Shown one piece after another: positions 18,063 to 26,605 of a DNA stretch of 64,000 bases. The translations under genes were made by a program, and so were the position numbers. This DNA is from Marinimicrobium koreense (lineage in GTDB: Bacteria > Pseudomonadota > Gammaproteobacteria > Pseudomonadales > Cellvibrionaceae), in the NCBI RefSeq assembly GCF_003762925.1, contig NZ_RJUK01000001.1:1178001-1242000 (forward strand), in the 5' to 3' direction. Under the pieces are notes generated by a model. It was not told the origin of the DNA, made no database searches, and worked only from the letters and a program-made list of their open reading frames with translations. Position 1 is the first letter of the stretch, and each line of letters starts with the position of its first letter.

Positions 18063-18869
18063 CTAGCGGAACAGGTCCTCAAGGAACTGTTGCGTCTTGT
18101 GCCAAGAATCCGCATCGGCACTGGCGTCATAGCTCAGCGGGAGCTCGAATTGACGCCCCAGCTCGGTCGCCTCCGGGTTGGTAAAACCATGTTGGGCACC
18201 GGCGTAGTTCACCAGTTCGTAGTCCACGTCGGCCTGACGCATTTCCGCCTCAAAGTCCGCCACCTGCTGGGCGGGCACCATCGGGTCCGCCTCACCGTTG
18301 AACACCCTGACGGCGGCCTTCACGTCTCCCGGCTGCGCGGGCGAATCCGCAGCCAGCATACCGTGATAACTCACCACCCCGTCCAGGTCCACACCGGCGC
18401 GGGCCATGTTCAACACCACGGCGCCACCAAAGCAATAGCCCAGCGCGGCAATATCATCCGGTGCCACCATGGGTTGCTCACGCAACACCGAAAGCGCCTC
18501 GGTGAAGCGCGCTTTGGCCGCCTCTTTATCGCTCATCACCGCCTGCATGAACTCATTCGCCTGGCTGGGATGTTCCGCGTATTTATCCGAGCCATACATG
18601 TCCAGCGCGAAGGCGGCATAACCGAGTTTGGCCAGCATCTCGGCGCGCTGGCGGACATACTCCCCATGCCCCCACCATTCATGCACGATCAATACACCCG
18701 GTCGGGTTCCGCTATGCGCATCGTCATACGCCAGGTAGCCGGTGAACGTCTCACCATCGACCTGATAATCAATTTCACGGGTCTGCAGCTCGGCCTGGGC
18801 GCTCAGGCAGACCGAAAGCAGGCTGCCGGCAAGCGTCCATAGAATCAAACGGGGGAACAGGTTGTTCAT
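18063..18869 (-). CDS. Exported dienelactone-hydrolase-family protein
   Basis: A 268-residue alpha/beta-hydrolase of the dienelactone hydrolase family with an N-terminal signal peptide (FPRLILWTLAGSLLSVCLSAQA, cleavage near residue 25), so it is likely periplasmic. The nucleophile elbow reads ALGYCFGGAV with Cys in the nucleophile position, as in true dienelactone hydrolases; the acid is in FNGEADPMVP and the His in AGAQHGFTNP. I chose ATG 18869 because AAGGAG lies eight bases upstream; the longer reading to 18926 would put a charged stretch before the signal. Substrate is unknown; many homologues act on esters other than dienelactone. Confidence 0.87.
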   Translation of the reverse strand: MNNLFPRLILWTLAGSLLSVCLSAQAELQTREIDYQVDGETFTGYLAYDDAHSGTRPGVLIVHEWWGHGEYVRQRAEMLAKLGYAAFALDMYGSDKYAEHPSQANEFMQAVMSDKEAAKARFTEALSVLREQPMVAPDDIAALGYCFGGAVVLNMARAGVDLDGVVSYHGMLAADSPAQPGDVKAAVRVFNGEADPMVPAQQVADFEAEMRQADVDYELVNYAGAQHGFTNPEATELGRQFELPLSYDASADADSWHKTQQFLEDLFR

Positions 18870-18977
18870 GACGAGTACTCCTTTTTCCTTTGGGGGATAA
18901 ACATTGGGTAGAGCTATACGCCGCAACCACCGCCTTGTATCACTTTGGATCCTTACTGAAACCGGAAAACCCGGGAC

Positions 18978-19289
18978 TCACAGTTCGGCCAGCTGCCAGA
19001 CGTCGTACGCCGGTTCTTCATAGGGATGGGCCGCCCTCAGGGCCGAGATGGCGGGGCGGATCAGATCGTCGGCGCACACAAGCTCAACGCGATACTCGGC
19101 TACGCGCTCAACCTCGCCCTGACGCCCGAGAAACGGTTGACTGCCCGCCAGAGGTCGAAACTGTCCCTGCCCAAGACTCTGCCAGCAACAGCTGTCGTAA
19201 TCACCGATACGCCCGGCCCCGGTGGCAAAGACGGCGGCTTTGACGGTTTCAAGATGACTCTCGGGAACGAAAAAAGCCAGTTTATACAC
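18978..19289 (-). CDS. NIF3-like / YqfO-type small protein
   Basis: A 103-residue protein of the short NIF3-related (YqfO03, CutA-like fold) family: YKLAFFVPESHLETVKAAVFATGAG at the start, GDYDSCCWQSLGQGQFRPL in the middle and HPYEEPAYDVW at the end are typical. In longer NIF3 proteins this domain is inserted between metal-binding halves; here it stands alone, which is common in gammaproteobacteria. Function is not established. It sits between the dienelactone-hydrolase gene and cheR with no overlap to either. Confidence 0.8.
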   Translation of the reverse strand: MYKLAFFVPESHLETVKAAVFATGAGRIGDYDSCCWQSLGQGQFRPLAGSQPFLGRQGEVERVAEYRVELVCADDLIRPAISALRAAHPYEEPAYDVWQLAEL

Positions 19290-19326
19290 GGCGTTTCTCC
19301 TCTCTCATCCTCTCTCGGGTCATTCG

Positions 19327-20184
19327 CTATTTGGCGCGATAGAGAATACCGGGGTCACACCGGACCATTTCGAACAGATGGGACGCCCCCGCCAAGCCTT
19401 CAGAGGAACCCAGAAAAAGAATACCGCCCGGTTTGAGCGAGCCGTGGATTTTTTCCAGAATCCGACGCTTGAGGTCAGCGTTAAAATAGATCAGAACGTT
19501 GCGGCAAAAGACGATATCAAACTTGCCCAAGCCCGCGTAGGAATCCAACAGGTTCCAGGCTTTGAACTCTATTCGGTCCCGCACCAGCGGCTTCACCCGC
19601 CAGACATTCTCCCGCGGGTTGTCAAAATAACGCTCCAGCCGCTCCGTCGACAGTCCGCGCACCACCGACAGGCGATCGTATTCGCCCCGCTTGGCCTGGT
19701 CCAGCACGATGGATGACAGGTCGGTCCCGACAATCTGTACCGGTCGGGCCAGGGCGCCCATCCGCTGACGCCGGAACTCCTCCACCATCATGCTGATTGA
19801 ATAGGGTTCCTGGCCCGAGGAACAGGCGGCAGACCAGATGCGGATCGGCCCGGCCATGCGGTGTTCGGTCTGCATCCAGGACGGCAGCAGGGTGTTGCGC
19901 AGATACTCGAAGGGATAAATGTCACGAAACCAGAAAGTTTCGTTGGTGGTCATGACATCAATGACCTGCTCTTTCAAACGACGGTTAGTGTTCTGCTTGA
20001 GCGCTCTGACCAGGTCACTGAACGAGGACAGTTGATACTCTTCCAGCAGGCGCCGGATGCGATTGGAGACCAGGTACTGTTTATTGTCCCCCAGCGCAAT
20101 GCCGCAGGCGTCCTGCAGAAACTGACGAAAGTGATCAAACTCCGCCTGATCAAAATTGTCGCGTTTTCCCGCCGCATTACTCAT
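19327..20184 (-). CDS. cheR: Chemotaxis protein methyltransferase CheR
   Basis: A 285-residue S-adenosylmethionine-dependent methyltransferase that methylates glutamates of chemoreceptors. The N-terminal helical domain (about residues 10-90) is followed by the Rossmann domain with WSAACSSGQEPYSISM (SAM-binding motif I), FDIVFCRNVLIYF and GGILFLGSSEGL. No C-terminal receptor-tethering pentapeptide is obvious. The ATG at 20184 is chosen over a TTG one codon upstream. It follows cheV by 52 bases on the same strand, and the pair is divergent from flgA, a layout also known in Pseudomonas. Confidence 0.93.
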   Translation of the reverse strand: MSNAAGKRDNFDQAEFDHFRQFLQDACGIALGDNKQYLVSNRIRRLLEEYQLSSFSDLVRALKQNTNRRLKEQVIDVMTTNETFWFRDIYPFEYLRNTLLPSWMQTEHRMAGPIRIWSAACSSGQEPYSISMMVEEFRRQRMGALARPVQIVGTDLSSIVLDQAKRGEYDRLSVVRGLSTERLERYFDNPRENVWRVKPLVRDRIEFKAWNLLDSYAGLGKFDIVFCRNVLIYFNADLKRRILEKIHGSLKPGGILFLGSSEGLAGASHLFEMVRCDPGILYRAK

Positions 20185-20236
20185 CAATACTTACCGCTCA
20201 AAAGTATGCTCCCACGGCGGCCTGAGCCACCCCTCA

Positions 20237-21187
20237 TTAGCTCTGCTCCAGCAGATCTTCGCCCGTGATGGCTCTGACCCGGTCATTGACCTGGCGCGCC
20301 AGCTCATCCGGACTGAACTTGGCCAGGAAGGCATCCGCCCCCACTTTCTTGACCATTGCCTGATTGAAAACGCCACTGAGCGAAGTGTGCAGCAAAATGT
20401 GCAGTCCCTTCAAATCCGGGTGATTACGCACCTCGGCGGTGAAGGTATAGCCATCCATCTCCGGCATTTCGATATCCGAGATGATCATCACCAACGCCTC
20501 ATCCGGGTTCTGACCTTGAGCGACCATATCCAACAGATAGTTCAGCGCTTCGCGCCCGTCTTTTTTCAAGGTTGTCTGGATTCCGATGGACTGCATCACC
20601 CGCTGCACCTGCTTGCGGGCAATGACCGAGTCATCCACGATCAGAACATGCTTCTGGACCACCCGCTCGCTGATGCCGTCTTCAATGACACCTTCGCTGA
20701 TCTGCTCATTGACCGGAGCCGCTTCCGCCAGAATTTTTTCGACATCCACGATCTCCACCAGCTCGCCATCGACCTCGGTTACCGCCGTCAGGTAGTGGGC
20801 TTTGCCGGCTCCCCGCGGTGGCGGATGGATATCGCTCCAGTTCATATTGACGATCCGGTCCACTCCACGCACCAGAAACCCTTGGGCTGTGCGGTTATAC
20901 TCGGTAATGATGACAAAACTCGACCGTATGTCTTCCAATGGCGCCTTGCCGATGGCCTGATTCATATCCATGATCGACAGGGTGCCGCCGCGGATATGAG
21001 CGACCCCACGTACCACCGGGTTACGTCCGGGAATGGCATTCAGCGGCGGGCAGGGTAACACCTCTTTCACCTTGAACACGTTGATACCGTACAGCTGCCG
21101 TCCCCCCAAGCGGAACAATAGCAGCTCCAGCCGGTTTTCACCCACCAGACGCGTTCTCTGGTTCACGTTATCCAATACTCCGGCCAT
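20237..21187 (-). CDS. cheV: Chemotaxis coupling/response-regulator protein CheV
   Basis: A 316-residue protein with an N-terminal CheW-like domain (about residues 18-165, with LELLLFRLGGRQLYGINVFKVKEV) and a C-terminal receiver domain (about 180-310). The receiver has VLIVDDS at its start, the phospho-acceptor Asp in MIISDIEMPEMDGY, and the conserved Thr and Lys positions as LLHTSLS and FLAKFSP. CheV couples receptors to CheA and is thought to act as a phosphate-tuned adaptation element. It starts about 210 bases from the divergent flgA and precedes cheR. AAGGGG lies just upstream of the start. Confidence 0.94.
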   Translation of the reverse strand: MAGVLDNVNQRTRLVGENRLELLLFRLGGRQLYGINVFKVKEVLPCPPLNAIPGRNPVVRGVAHIRGGTLSIMDMNQAIGKAPLEDIRSSFVIITEYNRTAQGFLVRGVDRIVNMNWSDIHPPPRGAGKAHYLTAVTEVDGELVEIVDVEKILAEAAPVNEQISEGVIEDGISERVVQKHVLIVDDSVIARKQVQRVMQSIGIQTTLKKDGREALNYLLDMVAQGQNPDEALVMIISDIEMPEMDGYTFTAEVRNHPDLKGLHILLHTSLSGVFNQAMVKKVGADAFLAKFSPDELARQVNDRVRAITGEDLLEQS

Positions 21188-21301
21188 GGAAGCCCCTTCT
21201 ACCTCTGATTTGTTGAACGTTAGTTAACCCATTGGTCGCGAGGATAAACCCCCACCCCATACGCGTATGCGCCACTGCTCCCCGCTAGCACTACTCCAGG
21301 C

Positions 21302-21315
21302 GGCACGCTCCTTGC
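21302..21315 (+). promoter_or_regulatory. Sigma-54 promoter upstream of flgA
   Basis: GGCACG, four bases, then TTGCT: the invariant GG (21302-21303) and GC (21314-21315) are separated by exactly ten bases, the sigma-54 (RpoN) -24/-12 geometry. Only the first T of the consensus TGGCAC is replaced by C. The site ends 84 bases before the flgA ATG. RpoN control through an activator such as FleQ is usual for flagellar genes in this type of bacterium. The activator site was not identified. Confidence 0.72.
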
Positions 21316-21399
21316 TTTATTACCACCTGTAATGCCGTTAACGGCTGAAAACCGTCACGCTTTAACCTTTACGGTCATGCACAAAGAATAGGACAAAAG

Positions 21400-22170
21400 A
21401 TGGGTCCCTGTCGCCTTTTTCAGAGCCTGAGCGAATGCTCCACCCGAGGAGTCGGGCCGCTGTGCGGGCGACTGGCGGGCGCATTGCTGCTGGCTCTGCT
21501 CGCCGCGGCGCCCCAGGCAACGCCGGAGAGCGCGCCATATCAGGACTTGAGCGAGCTCAGGGCCGAAGTACAACAGTTCCTGGAGGCACACTACCGAATT
21601 CCGTCAGTAAATCGCACCAAGATTACCGTGGGCAGGCTTGACAGCCGCCTCCGCCTGAAAGCCTGCGAGGCCCCTCTGGCGCTGTCGGTCAGCGATGAGG
21701 AGCGCAGCGGCGGAAATCTGACAGTGCACACCCGCTGTCCCGGCCCCAACGCCTGGGCGCTGTACGTCCCGGCACAGGTGGCGGTATACCGGGAGGTCGC
21801 CGTCGCCAGCCGGAGTCTGGGACGAGGCCACCGGATCGCCCAGGACGATATGACAATGGCATTGCGAGACACCGGCCAATTGCGTCAAGGTTTTGTCGTT
21901 GATGCAACGTCGGCCTTGGGGAAGGAGTTGCGCCGCCCGCTGAAGGCCGGCGAGCCGGTCCGCCTGGGGCTACTGATCGAGCCAACCATCGTCGAACGGG
22001 GCGACCAGGTGCGCCTGCGCGCCCGGATGGGCACCATCAGTGTTGATACCACGGGCACCGCCCTGAGCTCCGGGCGGGTGGGAGAGCAGATCCGGGTGCG
22101 GAATGACCGCTCTGAACGTATCGTCAGAGGGCGAATCACCGGACCCGGGACGGTCGACGTGATTTTATAA
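21400..22170 (+). CDS. flgA: Flagellar basal-body P-ring assembly chaperone FlgA
   Basis: A 256-residue exported protein that helps assemble the periplasmic P ring of the flagellum. The N-terminus has a hydrophobic signal (about residues 24-42, GRLAGALLLALLAAAPQA). The mature part shows the FlgA pattern: a first domain with RLDSRLRLKACEAPL, an SAF domain (VASRSLGRGHRIAQDDMT through LRRPLKAGEPVRLGLLIEP) and the C-terminal ERGDQVRLRARMGTISVDTTG and VRNDRSERIVRGRITGPGTV. It is the first gene of the flgA-flgM-flgN set and has a sigma-54-type promoter upstream. Length is normal for the family. Confidence 0.93.
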   Translation: MGPCRLFQSLSECSTRGVGPLCGRLAGALLLALLAAAPQATPESAPYQDLSELRAEVQQFLEAHYRIPSVNRTKITVGRLDSRLRLKACEAPLALSVSDEERSGGNLTVHTRCPGPNAWALYVPAQVAVYREVAVASRSLGRGHRIAQDDMTMALRDTGQLRQGFVVDATSALGKELRRPLKAGEPVRLGLLIEPTIVERGDQVRLRARMGTISVDTTGTALSSGRVGEQIRVRNDRSERIVRGRITGPGTVDVIL

Positions 22171-22204
22171 CGCGAAATGGGTCACATTTATACACAAAGA
22201 GTAT

Positions 22205-22231
22205 TAAAGTTATAAGGATGCCGGCCGATAG
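22205..22231 (+). promoter_or_regulatory. Sigma-28 (FliA) promoter upstream of flgM
   Basis: TAAA at 22205-22208, exactly 15 bases, then GCCGATAG at 22224-22231: a near-perfect match to the flagellar sigma-28 consensus (TAAA-N15-GCCGATAA). It sits 79 bases ahead of flgM. This makes the anti-sigma-28 gene a target of the factor it inhibits. A 6-base-pair hairpin (22263-22278) lies in the leader that follows. Confidence 0.87.
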
Positions 22232-22309
22232 ACTGGTCAGAAGCCCGCATTTTGGCTGGCTTCCGGCCCTCTGGCCGGCATCATCGAACATTTTGTTGGG
22301 GAACAAAAT

Positions 22310-22627
22310 ATGGTTATTGACTCAAACAACGGTATCAAGCCCGGCAATAACGGCGGCAACAGCCGCCCCAGCACCGTGGCACCCCGAGAATCCGGTCCAC
22401 AATCCGGAGCCGCTGGCAGCAGCCCGCGTCCGGCGAGCCGCGACAGTGTTGAACTCAGTGCGGAGGCACAGAGCATGAACCGCCTGGAAGAGAACCTGGC
22501 GCAACTGCCGGATGTCGACGTCGAGCGCGTCGCGAGTCTGAAACAGGCCATTGCCGAGGGTCGATTTGAAATCGACCCCGAACGCATCGCCCAGAATATG
22601 CTCAATCAGGACGACCTGCTGGGATAA
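22310..22627 (+). CDS. flgM: Anti-sigma-28 factor FlgM
   Basis: A 105-residue, mostly disordered protein. The N-terminal half is low-complexity Gly/Ser/Pro/Asn-rich, as needed for export through the flagellar machine. The C-terminal half has the sigma-28-binding segment: DSVELSAEAQSMNRLEENL and VDVERVASLKQAIAEGRFEIDPERIAQNML. FlgM holds FliA inactive until hook completion lets it be exported. It is preceded by a strong sigma-28 promoter and followed by flgN, the usual arrangement. GGGGA lies about eight bases before the ATG. Confidence 0.93.
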   Translation: MVIDSNNGIKPGNNGGNSRPSTVAPRESGPQSGAAGSSPRPASRDSVELSAEAQSMNRLEENLAQLPDVDVERVASLKQAIAEGRFEIDPERIAQNMLNQDDLLG

Positions 22628-22696
22628 CCCCCCGCTGGCCCGGCGGGCCCCCAACACCGCCCGGGCCAAGCAGCATTCGATTTTCGATGATCCGCC

Positions 22697-23191
22697 ATGA
22701 CCGAGGCCAATATGACTCCCTCAGCCGAATCCGTCAGCCAGATGCTGGCACACGACGCCCAAGCCATTGAAGAGCTCAGTCAGGTGCTGTTGCAAGAGCG
22801 CGAAGCGCTGGAGCAGCGCGATCTGGACGCCCTTCCCCCGCTCATCGACGCCAAAAACCGGCTCATGGCCGCACTCGGAGAGCACGCCCTGCAACGCCAA
22901 AGCTGGCTGGATGCTGCCACGCTTCCCCACAACCACGAAGGCTGGCAGAAGTGGTTGCACCAGCGCCCGGACACCCGCGGACAGGCCCCACAATGGCAAG
23001 AGCTCGCCGAGCACTTTGAGGCCTGTCGGGCACTCAACGATATCAACGGCAAAATCATTCAGCGCTCCCGGCAGACGGTGGGCACGCTTCTGGATCTGCT
23101 AAGAGGGCAAAGTAACGACGGTCCCTCGCTGTACAACGCCCAAGGGCGCTCCGGGCCCCAGGGCGGCTCCCAGACCCTGGTCAAGGCCTGA
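22697..23191 (+). CDS. flgN: Flagellar export chaperone FlgN
   Basis: A 164-residue, largely alpha-helical protein of the FlgN type, which binds the hook-filament junction proteins FlgK and FlgL before export. Typical features are the long heptad-rich N-terminal helix (MLAHDAQAIEELSQVLLQEREALEQRDLDALPPLIDAKNRLMAAL) and the C-terminal LNDINGKIIQRSRQTVGTLLDLLRG. Sequence conservation in this family is low, so gene order after flgM carries much of the weight. A strong terminator follows the stop. Confidence 0.88.
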   Translation: MTEANMTPSAESVSQMLAHDAQAIEELSQVLLQEREALEQRDLDALPPLIDAKNRLMAALGEHALQRQSWLDAATLPHNHEGWQKWLHQRPDTRGQAPQWQELAEHFEACRALNDINGKIIQRSRQTVGTLLDLLRGQSNDGPSLYNAQGRSGPQGGSQTLVKA

Positions 23192-23196
23192 TCGCC

Positions 23197-23230
23197 CCTT
23201 ACGCCGGCTTGTGCCGGCGTAAGGCTTTTT
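23197..23230 (+). terminator. Intrinsic terminator after flgN
   Basis: A perfect 12-base stem built around TACGCCGGC closes a 4-base loop and is followed by CTTTTT. It begins a few bases after the flgN stop and ends the flgA/flgM/flgN transcription unit about 50 bases before the tRNA gene. Confidence 0.87.
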
Positions 23231-23280
23231 AGTATAGTTGCCGACCCTGTCGGCGCCCCCGGGCCAGCGCGGCAGCGGAT

Positions 23281-23356
23281 GTCCCCGTCGATTAACAGGA
23301 TAAATCCTCCGCCTCCTAAGCGGAAGCTCCAGGTTCGAGTCCTGGCGGGGACGCCA
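23281..23356 (+). tRNA. tRNA-Arg (anticodon CCT)
   Basis: A 76-base cloverleaf: acceptor GTCCCCG pairs with CGGGGAC, the anticodon stem TCCGC pairs with GCGGA around the loop CTCCTAA (anticodon CCT at 23315-23317), and the T arm is CCAGG-TTCGAGT-CCTGG. The discriminator base G and the CCA end are encoded. It reads AGG codons. It sits between the flgN terminator and rsmE; nothing resembling an integrated element lies at its 3' end. Confidence 0.95.
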
Positions 23357-23392
23357 TTTTGTCGATTCAACGCCCGCAACCGGTCACCCCCA

Positions 23393-24103
23393 ATGAACTT
23401 ACTGCTGCTTGCCGACAGCGACCTGCTCAGTCCCACGGTGGCCGACCTGTCGGATAAGCGCCGACTCGACCATATTCTTCAGGTACTCAAACCCCAGCTC
23501 GGTGACCGCCTGACCGTTGGCCGGCTGAACGGCGACTGGGGTACTGGCGAGGTGACCGAACTGAGCCGGGAACGAATCCGGTTATCCCTGACGCTGAATC
23601 GCCCGCCTCCGGAACCTCTGCCCTTGACCCTGGTTCTCGCCCTGCCCCGTCCCCAACAGATCAAGCGTATATTGCAGACCGTCGCCGGTAGCGGCGTCAA
23701 AGAGCTGCACCTGATTCACAGCCGTCGAGTGGAAAAAAGCTACTGGCAGTCACCCAGCATCCATCCGGACGCGGTGGAGACTCAGCTGCAACTGGGGCTG
23801 GAACAGGGGTGCGACACGGTGATGCCACAGGTGCACTATCATCGCCAGTTCAAACCGTTTGTAGAGGACACACTGCCCGGGTTGATCGAAGGTCGACGCG
23901 CCATGGTGGCCCACCCCTACGACGCCATTGCCTGCCCGGCTCAGGTGCAGGAACCGGTCACCTTACTGGTGGGCCCGGAAGGTGGGTTCAATGAATACGA
24001 GATCGGTCGACTCGGTGAACTGGGGGTTCAGGCGGTACACCTGGGGCCCCGCATTCTCAAAACCGAAGTGGCCATCCCCTACCTGCTGGGACGCCTGTTC
24101 TGA
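23393..24103 (+). CDS. rsmE: RsmE-family 16S rRNA m3U1498 methyltransferase
   Basis: A 236-residue SPOUT-class methyltransferase. The C-terminal knot shows LLVGPEGGFNEYEIGRL (about residues 190-206) and HLGPRILKTEVAIPYLL (about 214-230), the SAM-binding trefoil knot of RsmE. The N-terminal PUA-like part (KRRLDHILQVLKPQLGDRLTVGRLNG) binds rRNA. I set the start at ATG 23393; upstream the frame stays open only because it runs through tRNA-Arg. It ends ten bases from the convergent GGDEF-EAL gene without a visible terminator. Confidence 0.89.
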   Translation: MNLLLLADSDLLSPTVADLSDKRRLDHILQVLKPQLGDRLTVGRLNGDWGTGEVTELSRERIRLSLTLNRPPPEPLPLTLVLALPRPQQIKRILQTVAGSGVKELHLIHSRRVEKSYWQSPSIHPDAVETQLQLGLEQGCDTVMPQVHYHRQFKPFVEDTLPGLIEGRRAMVAHPYDAIACPAQVQEPVTLLVGPEGGFNEYEIGRLGELGVQAVHLGPRILKTEVAIPYLLGRLF

Positions 24104-24113
24104 TACCCGGCCC

Positions 24114-26558
24114 TCAAGCGGATACGGTATGCTCCGCCAGCATGGTATCGAACGCCGACAGGGTAACGCCGGGGCTGAAATAGAAGCCCTGATAGTAGTG
24201 ACAGCCGTAACGCTGGAGAATATCGAACTGGGCCTCCAATTCCACGCCCTCAGCGACCACATCAAGATCCAGCAGCCGACCCATGGTAATGATGGTTTCC
24301 ACCAACACCCGGTCGTTGTGATCATCCACAATATCCCGAACAAAACTCTGATCGATTTTGAGCACGGTCACCGGTAGCTGTTTGAGGTAGCTGATGGAGG
24401 AGTAGCCGGTCCCGAAATCATCCAGAGAGAAGCTGATCCCCTGCTCTGCCAGGCGCCGCATGGTGACAATCGCCTCGTCCACCTGCTGAATCACAATGCC
24501 CTCGGTCACCTCCATTTCCAGCGAATTCTCAGGTATCGGATAGCGTTTCAAGGTGCGCAGGACGTCATCGGCAAAGGCGGCGCGCCGAAACTGCCGGGGG
24601 CTGATATTGATGCTCAGACGCATACCCGGTTTCCACCAGCCCTGCGCCTGCCAGTGCACCAGAGTATCACAGGCGGTTTCCAGCACCCATTGGCCAACGT
24701 CCAGAATCAGCCCGGAAGTTTCAAGAACGGGAATGAAATCCGCCGGCGAGATCAGTCCCTTGGTGGGATGATGCCAACGCAACAAGGCTTCGGCGCCGAC
24801 AATGGTTCCAGTGCCCATATCAACTTTGGGCTGATAGTGCAGCGCAAACTGTTTGCCCTCGAGCGCACGATGCAGATCGCCTTCCATAACCAACTGCCGG
24901 CTGACTTTGTCCGCCATATCCTCGTTGAAAAACTCGATCGCATCGCGTCCCTTTTCTTTAACCTGGTACATGGCGGTATCGGCAAAGCGCAGCAGCTCAT
25001 GCACCGAGCTGTTTTTATCCGGATAGATCACCACCCCGACGCTGCAGCTGATTCGCAAATCCAGGCTGTCCGTGTGGAAGGGGCGGGAAATGATACGCCG
25101 GATTTTTTCACTGATTTCCCCCGCCCTCAACGCGGCGGTCGACAGGTCTTTATCCAACACTGTCAACACCACGACAAATTCATCGCCGCTCAGCCGGGCA
25201 ACCAGGTCCTCCTCCCGGACCGAGCTGACCAGGCGCTGTGCCACTTCCTTGAGAACCTTGTCGCCCACGGGATGGCCCAGTGAATCGTTGATGTTCTTGA
25301 ACTGATCCAGATCGATAAACAGCACCGCACCGCAATAACCGTGCCTGGCCGCACGACGGATTTCAAGATCCAGGCGCTCGACCAGTTGGACCCGATTGGG
25401 CAGATTGGTCAGGGCGTCGTGATGGGCCATGTGCTCCATCTTTGCCTGAGCATTCTTGCGCTCGGTAATGTCCACGGACACGATCAGAGCAACTGTCTGA
25501 TCGTAGTAATGGAGCGGCATGACGTGACTCTGCAGGTAGAGTTTTCTGCCTTCACGAGTCAAAAAGGCCTCTTCATTGATTTCAACATCAATGCCCTGAC
25601 GAATCACCCGCTGATCGTTCTGCAGAATCAGTTCCACATCATCCACGGCATGGCGGAACAGGTCCCGCACATCCTGTCCGCGCATGGTGTCAACATCGCG
25701 ACCCACCATGCTCGCCAGCGCCTTGTTGGCAAACAGGTAGCGTCCCTCAATATCCCGGGCGCCGATCATCACTGGCAAACTGTCGATAATCTGGCGCAGA
25801 TGCCCTTCGCTCTTTCGCAACGCCAACTCTACCGCGCGACGCTTGGCAAGCGACAGATCTACTGCGTTCAACAATTGGTTACTGCTGTCGAGCAGTTGCG
25901 CCAGCTCATCATGTCGTCCGGGCAACGGAGTTAGTCGACGGACGCCGGGTTCTTCCGGGTTGATGCTTTTGATTTCGCGGGACAGGCGCGCGAGGGGTTT
26001 GGCCACCACAAAGTAAAAGGCGAAAAACAACAACACCACCAGCATCGCATTGCGAACCAGCCCGGTGATCAGGTTGAGGCTCGATCGCTCATAAAAAGCC
26101 TGTAGCGCCTGGTCCATATCGACGGTAAACGCCAGACCACCGGACGCGGTCTGGCCGTAGCCCGGGATGATCAGGTCGGAATACAGCTCCCGGGTCTCGT
26201 CGCTGATCAGCGAGGTCAGCCACCGGGTCTGGGAGGGTTTCTGTGCTGTCTGCCCCTCGGCCAGGGTATTACCCAACTCATCGGTGACGCGCACGCCGAT
26301 GACAAAGTCATAGGCCAACAGCCCATTGACCACTTCAGCGGACAGGTCATCATCCAGGGTGTGAACGGCGCGCATCGCCGGCGGCGTGGCCACTTCCATG
26401 ACCCGACTGAACAGCAGGTTAAGCTCCTCACGCTGGTTGTCCAGGTCAAGATACAACTGCACCGAGCTCATCAACAGGCCGAGTAGAAAGGCCAGGATGA
26501 TGCCGATTTTCGCCAGTTGGAAAGAAACCCCCTGGAAAAGCGACGGTTCGTTCGTCAT
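24114..26558 (-). CDS. Membrane PAS-GGDEF-EAL cyclic-di-GMP enzyme
   Basis: An 814-residue protein with, in order, a transmembrane helix (about 13-33), a periplasmic sensor region, a second helix (about 170-190), a HAMP-like linker, a PAS domain (about 255-370), a GGDEF domain (about 380-540) and an EAL domain (about 560-805). The cyclase signature reads RLSGDEFVVVL, the SGDEF variant that can still be active. The phosphodiesterase shows EALLRWHHP, DDFGTGYSSISYLKQLP and AEGVELEAQ. It could therefore make or degrade c-di-GMP; direction cannot be read from sequence. It lies in a motility neighbourhood and a PilZ-domain gene follows at 29.4 kb. Confidence 0.91.
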   Translation of the reverse strand: MTNEPSLFQGVSFQLAKIGIILAFLLGLLMSSVQLYLDLDNQREELNLLFSRVMEVATPPAMRAVHTLDDDLSAEVVNGLLAYDFVIGVRVTDELGNTLAEGQTAQKPSQTRWLTSLISDETRELYSDLIIPGYGQTASGGLAFTVDMDQALQAFYERSSLNLITGLVRNAMLVVLLFFAFYFVVAKPLARLSREIKSINPEEPGVRRLTPLPGRHDELAQLLDSSNQLLNAVDLSLAKRRAVELALRKSEGHLRQIIDSLPVMIGARDIEGRYLFANKALASMVGRDVDTMRGQDVRDLFRHAVDDVELILQNDQRVIRQGIDVEINEEAFLTREGRKLYLQSHVMPLHYYDQTVALIVSVDITERKNAQAKMEHMAHHDALTNLPNRVQLVERLDLEIRRAARHGYCGAVLFIDLDQFKNINDSLGHPVGDKVLKEVAQRLVSSVREEDLVARLSGDEFVVVLTVLDKDLSTAALRAGEISEKIRRIISRPFHTDSLDLRISCSVGVVIYPDKNSSVHELLRFADTAMYQVKEKGRDAIEFFNEDMADKVSRQLVMEGDLHRALEGKQFALHYQPKVDMGTGTIVGAEALLRWHHPTKGLISPADFIPVLETSGLILDVGQWVLETACDTLVHWQAQGWWKPGMRLSINISPRQFRRAAFADDVLRTLKRYPIPENSLEMEVTEGIVIQQVDEAIVTMRRLAEQGISFSLDDFGTGYSSISYLKQLPVTVLKIDQSFVRDIVDDHNDRVLVETIITMGRLLDLDVVAEGVELEAQFDILQRYGCHYYQGFYFSPGVTLSAFDTMLAEHTVSA

Positions 26559-26605
26559 TTATGATTATTGTCCCGTTAATGTCGTTTGTTTCAACAATTG
26601 ATAGC

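Noticed and set aside
23281-23356. tRNA-Arg as attachment site of a genomic island
   Set aside because: No integrase gene and no repeat of the tRNA 3' end were noticed; flanking genes are core motility and rRNA-modification genes.
23279-23392. N-terminal extension of RsmE to 23279
   Set aside because: The extension is a translation of the tRNA-Arg gene; RsmE proteins begin near ATG 23393.
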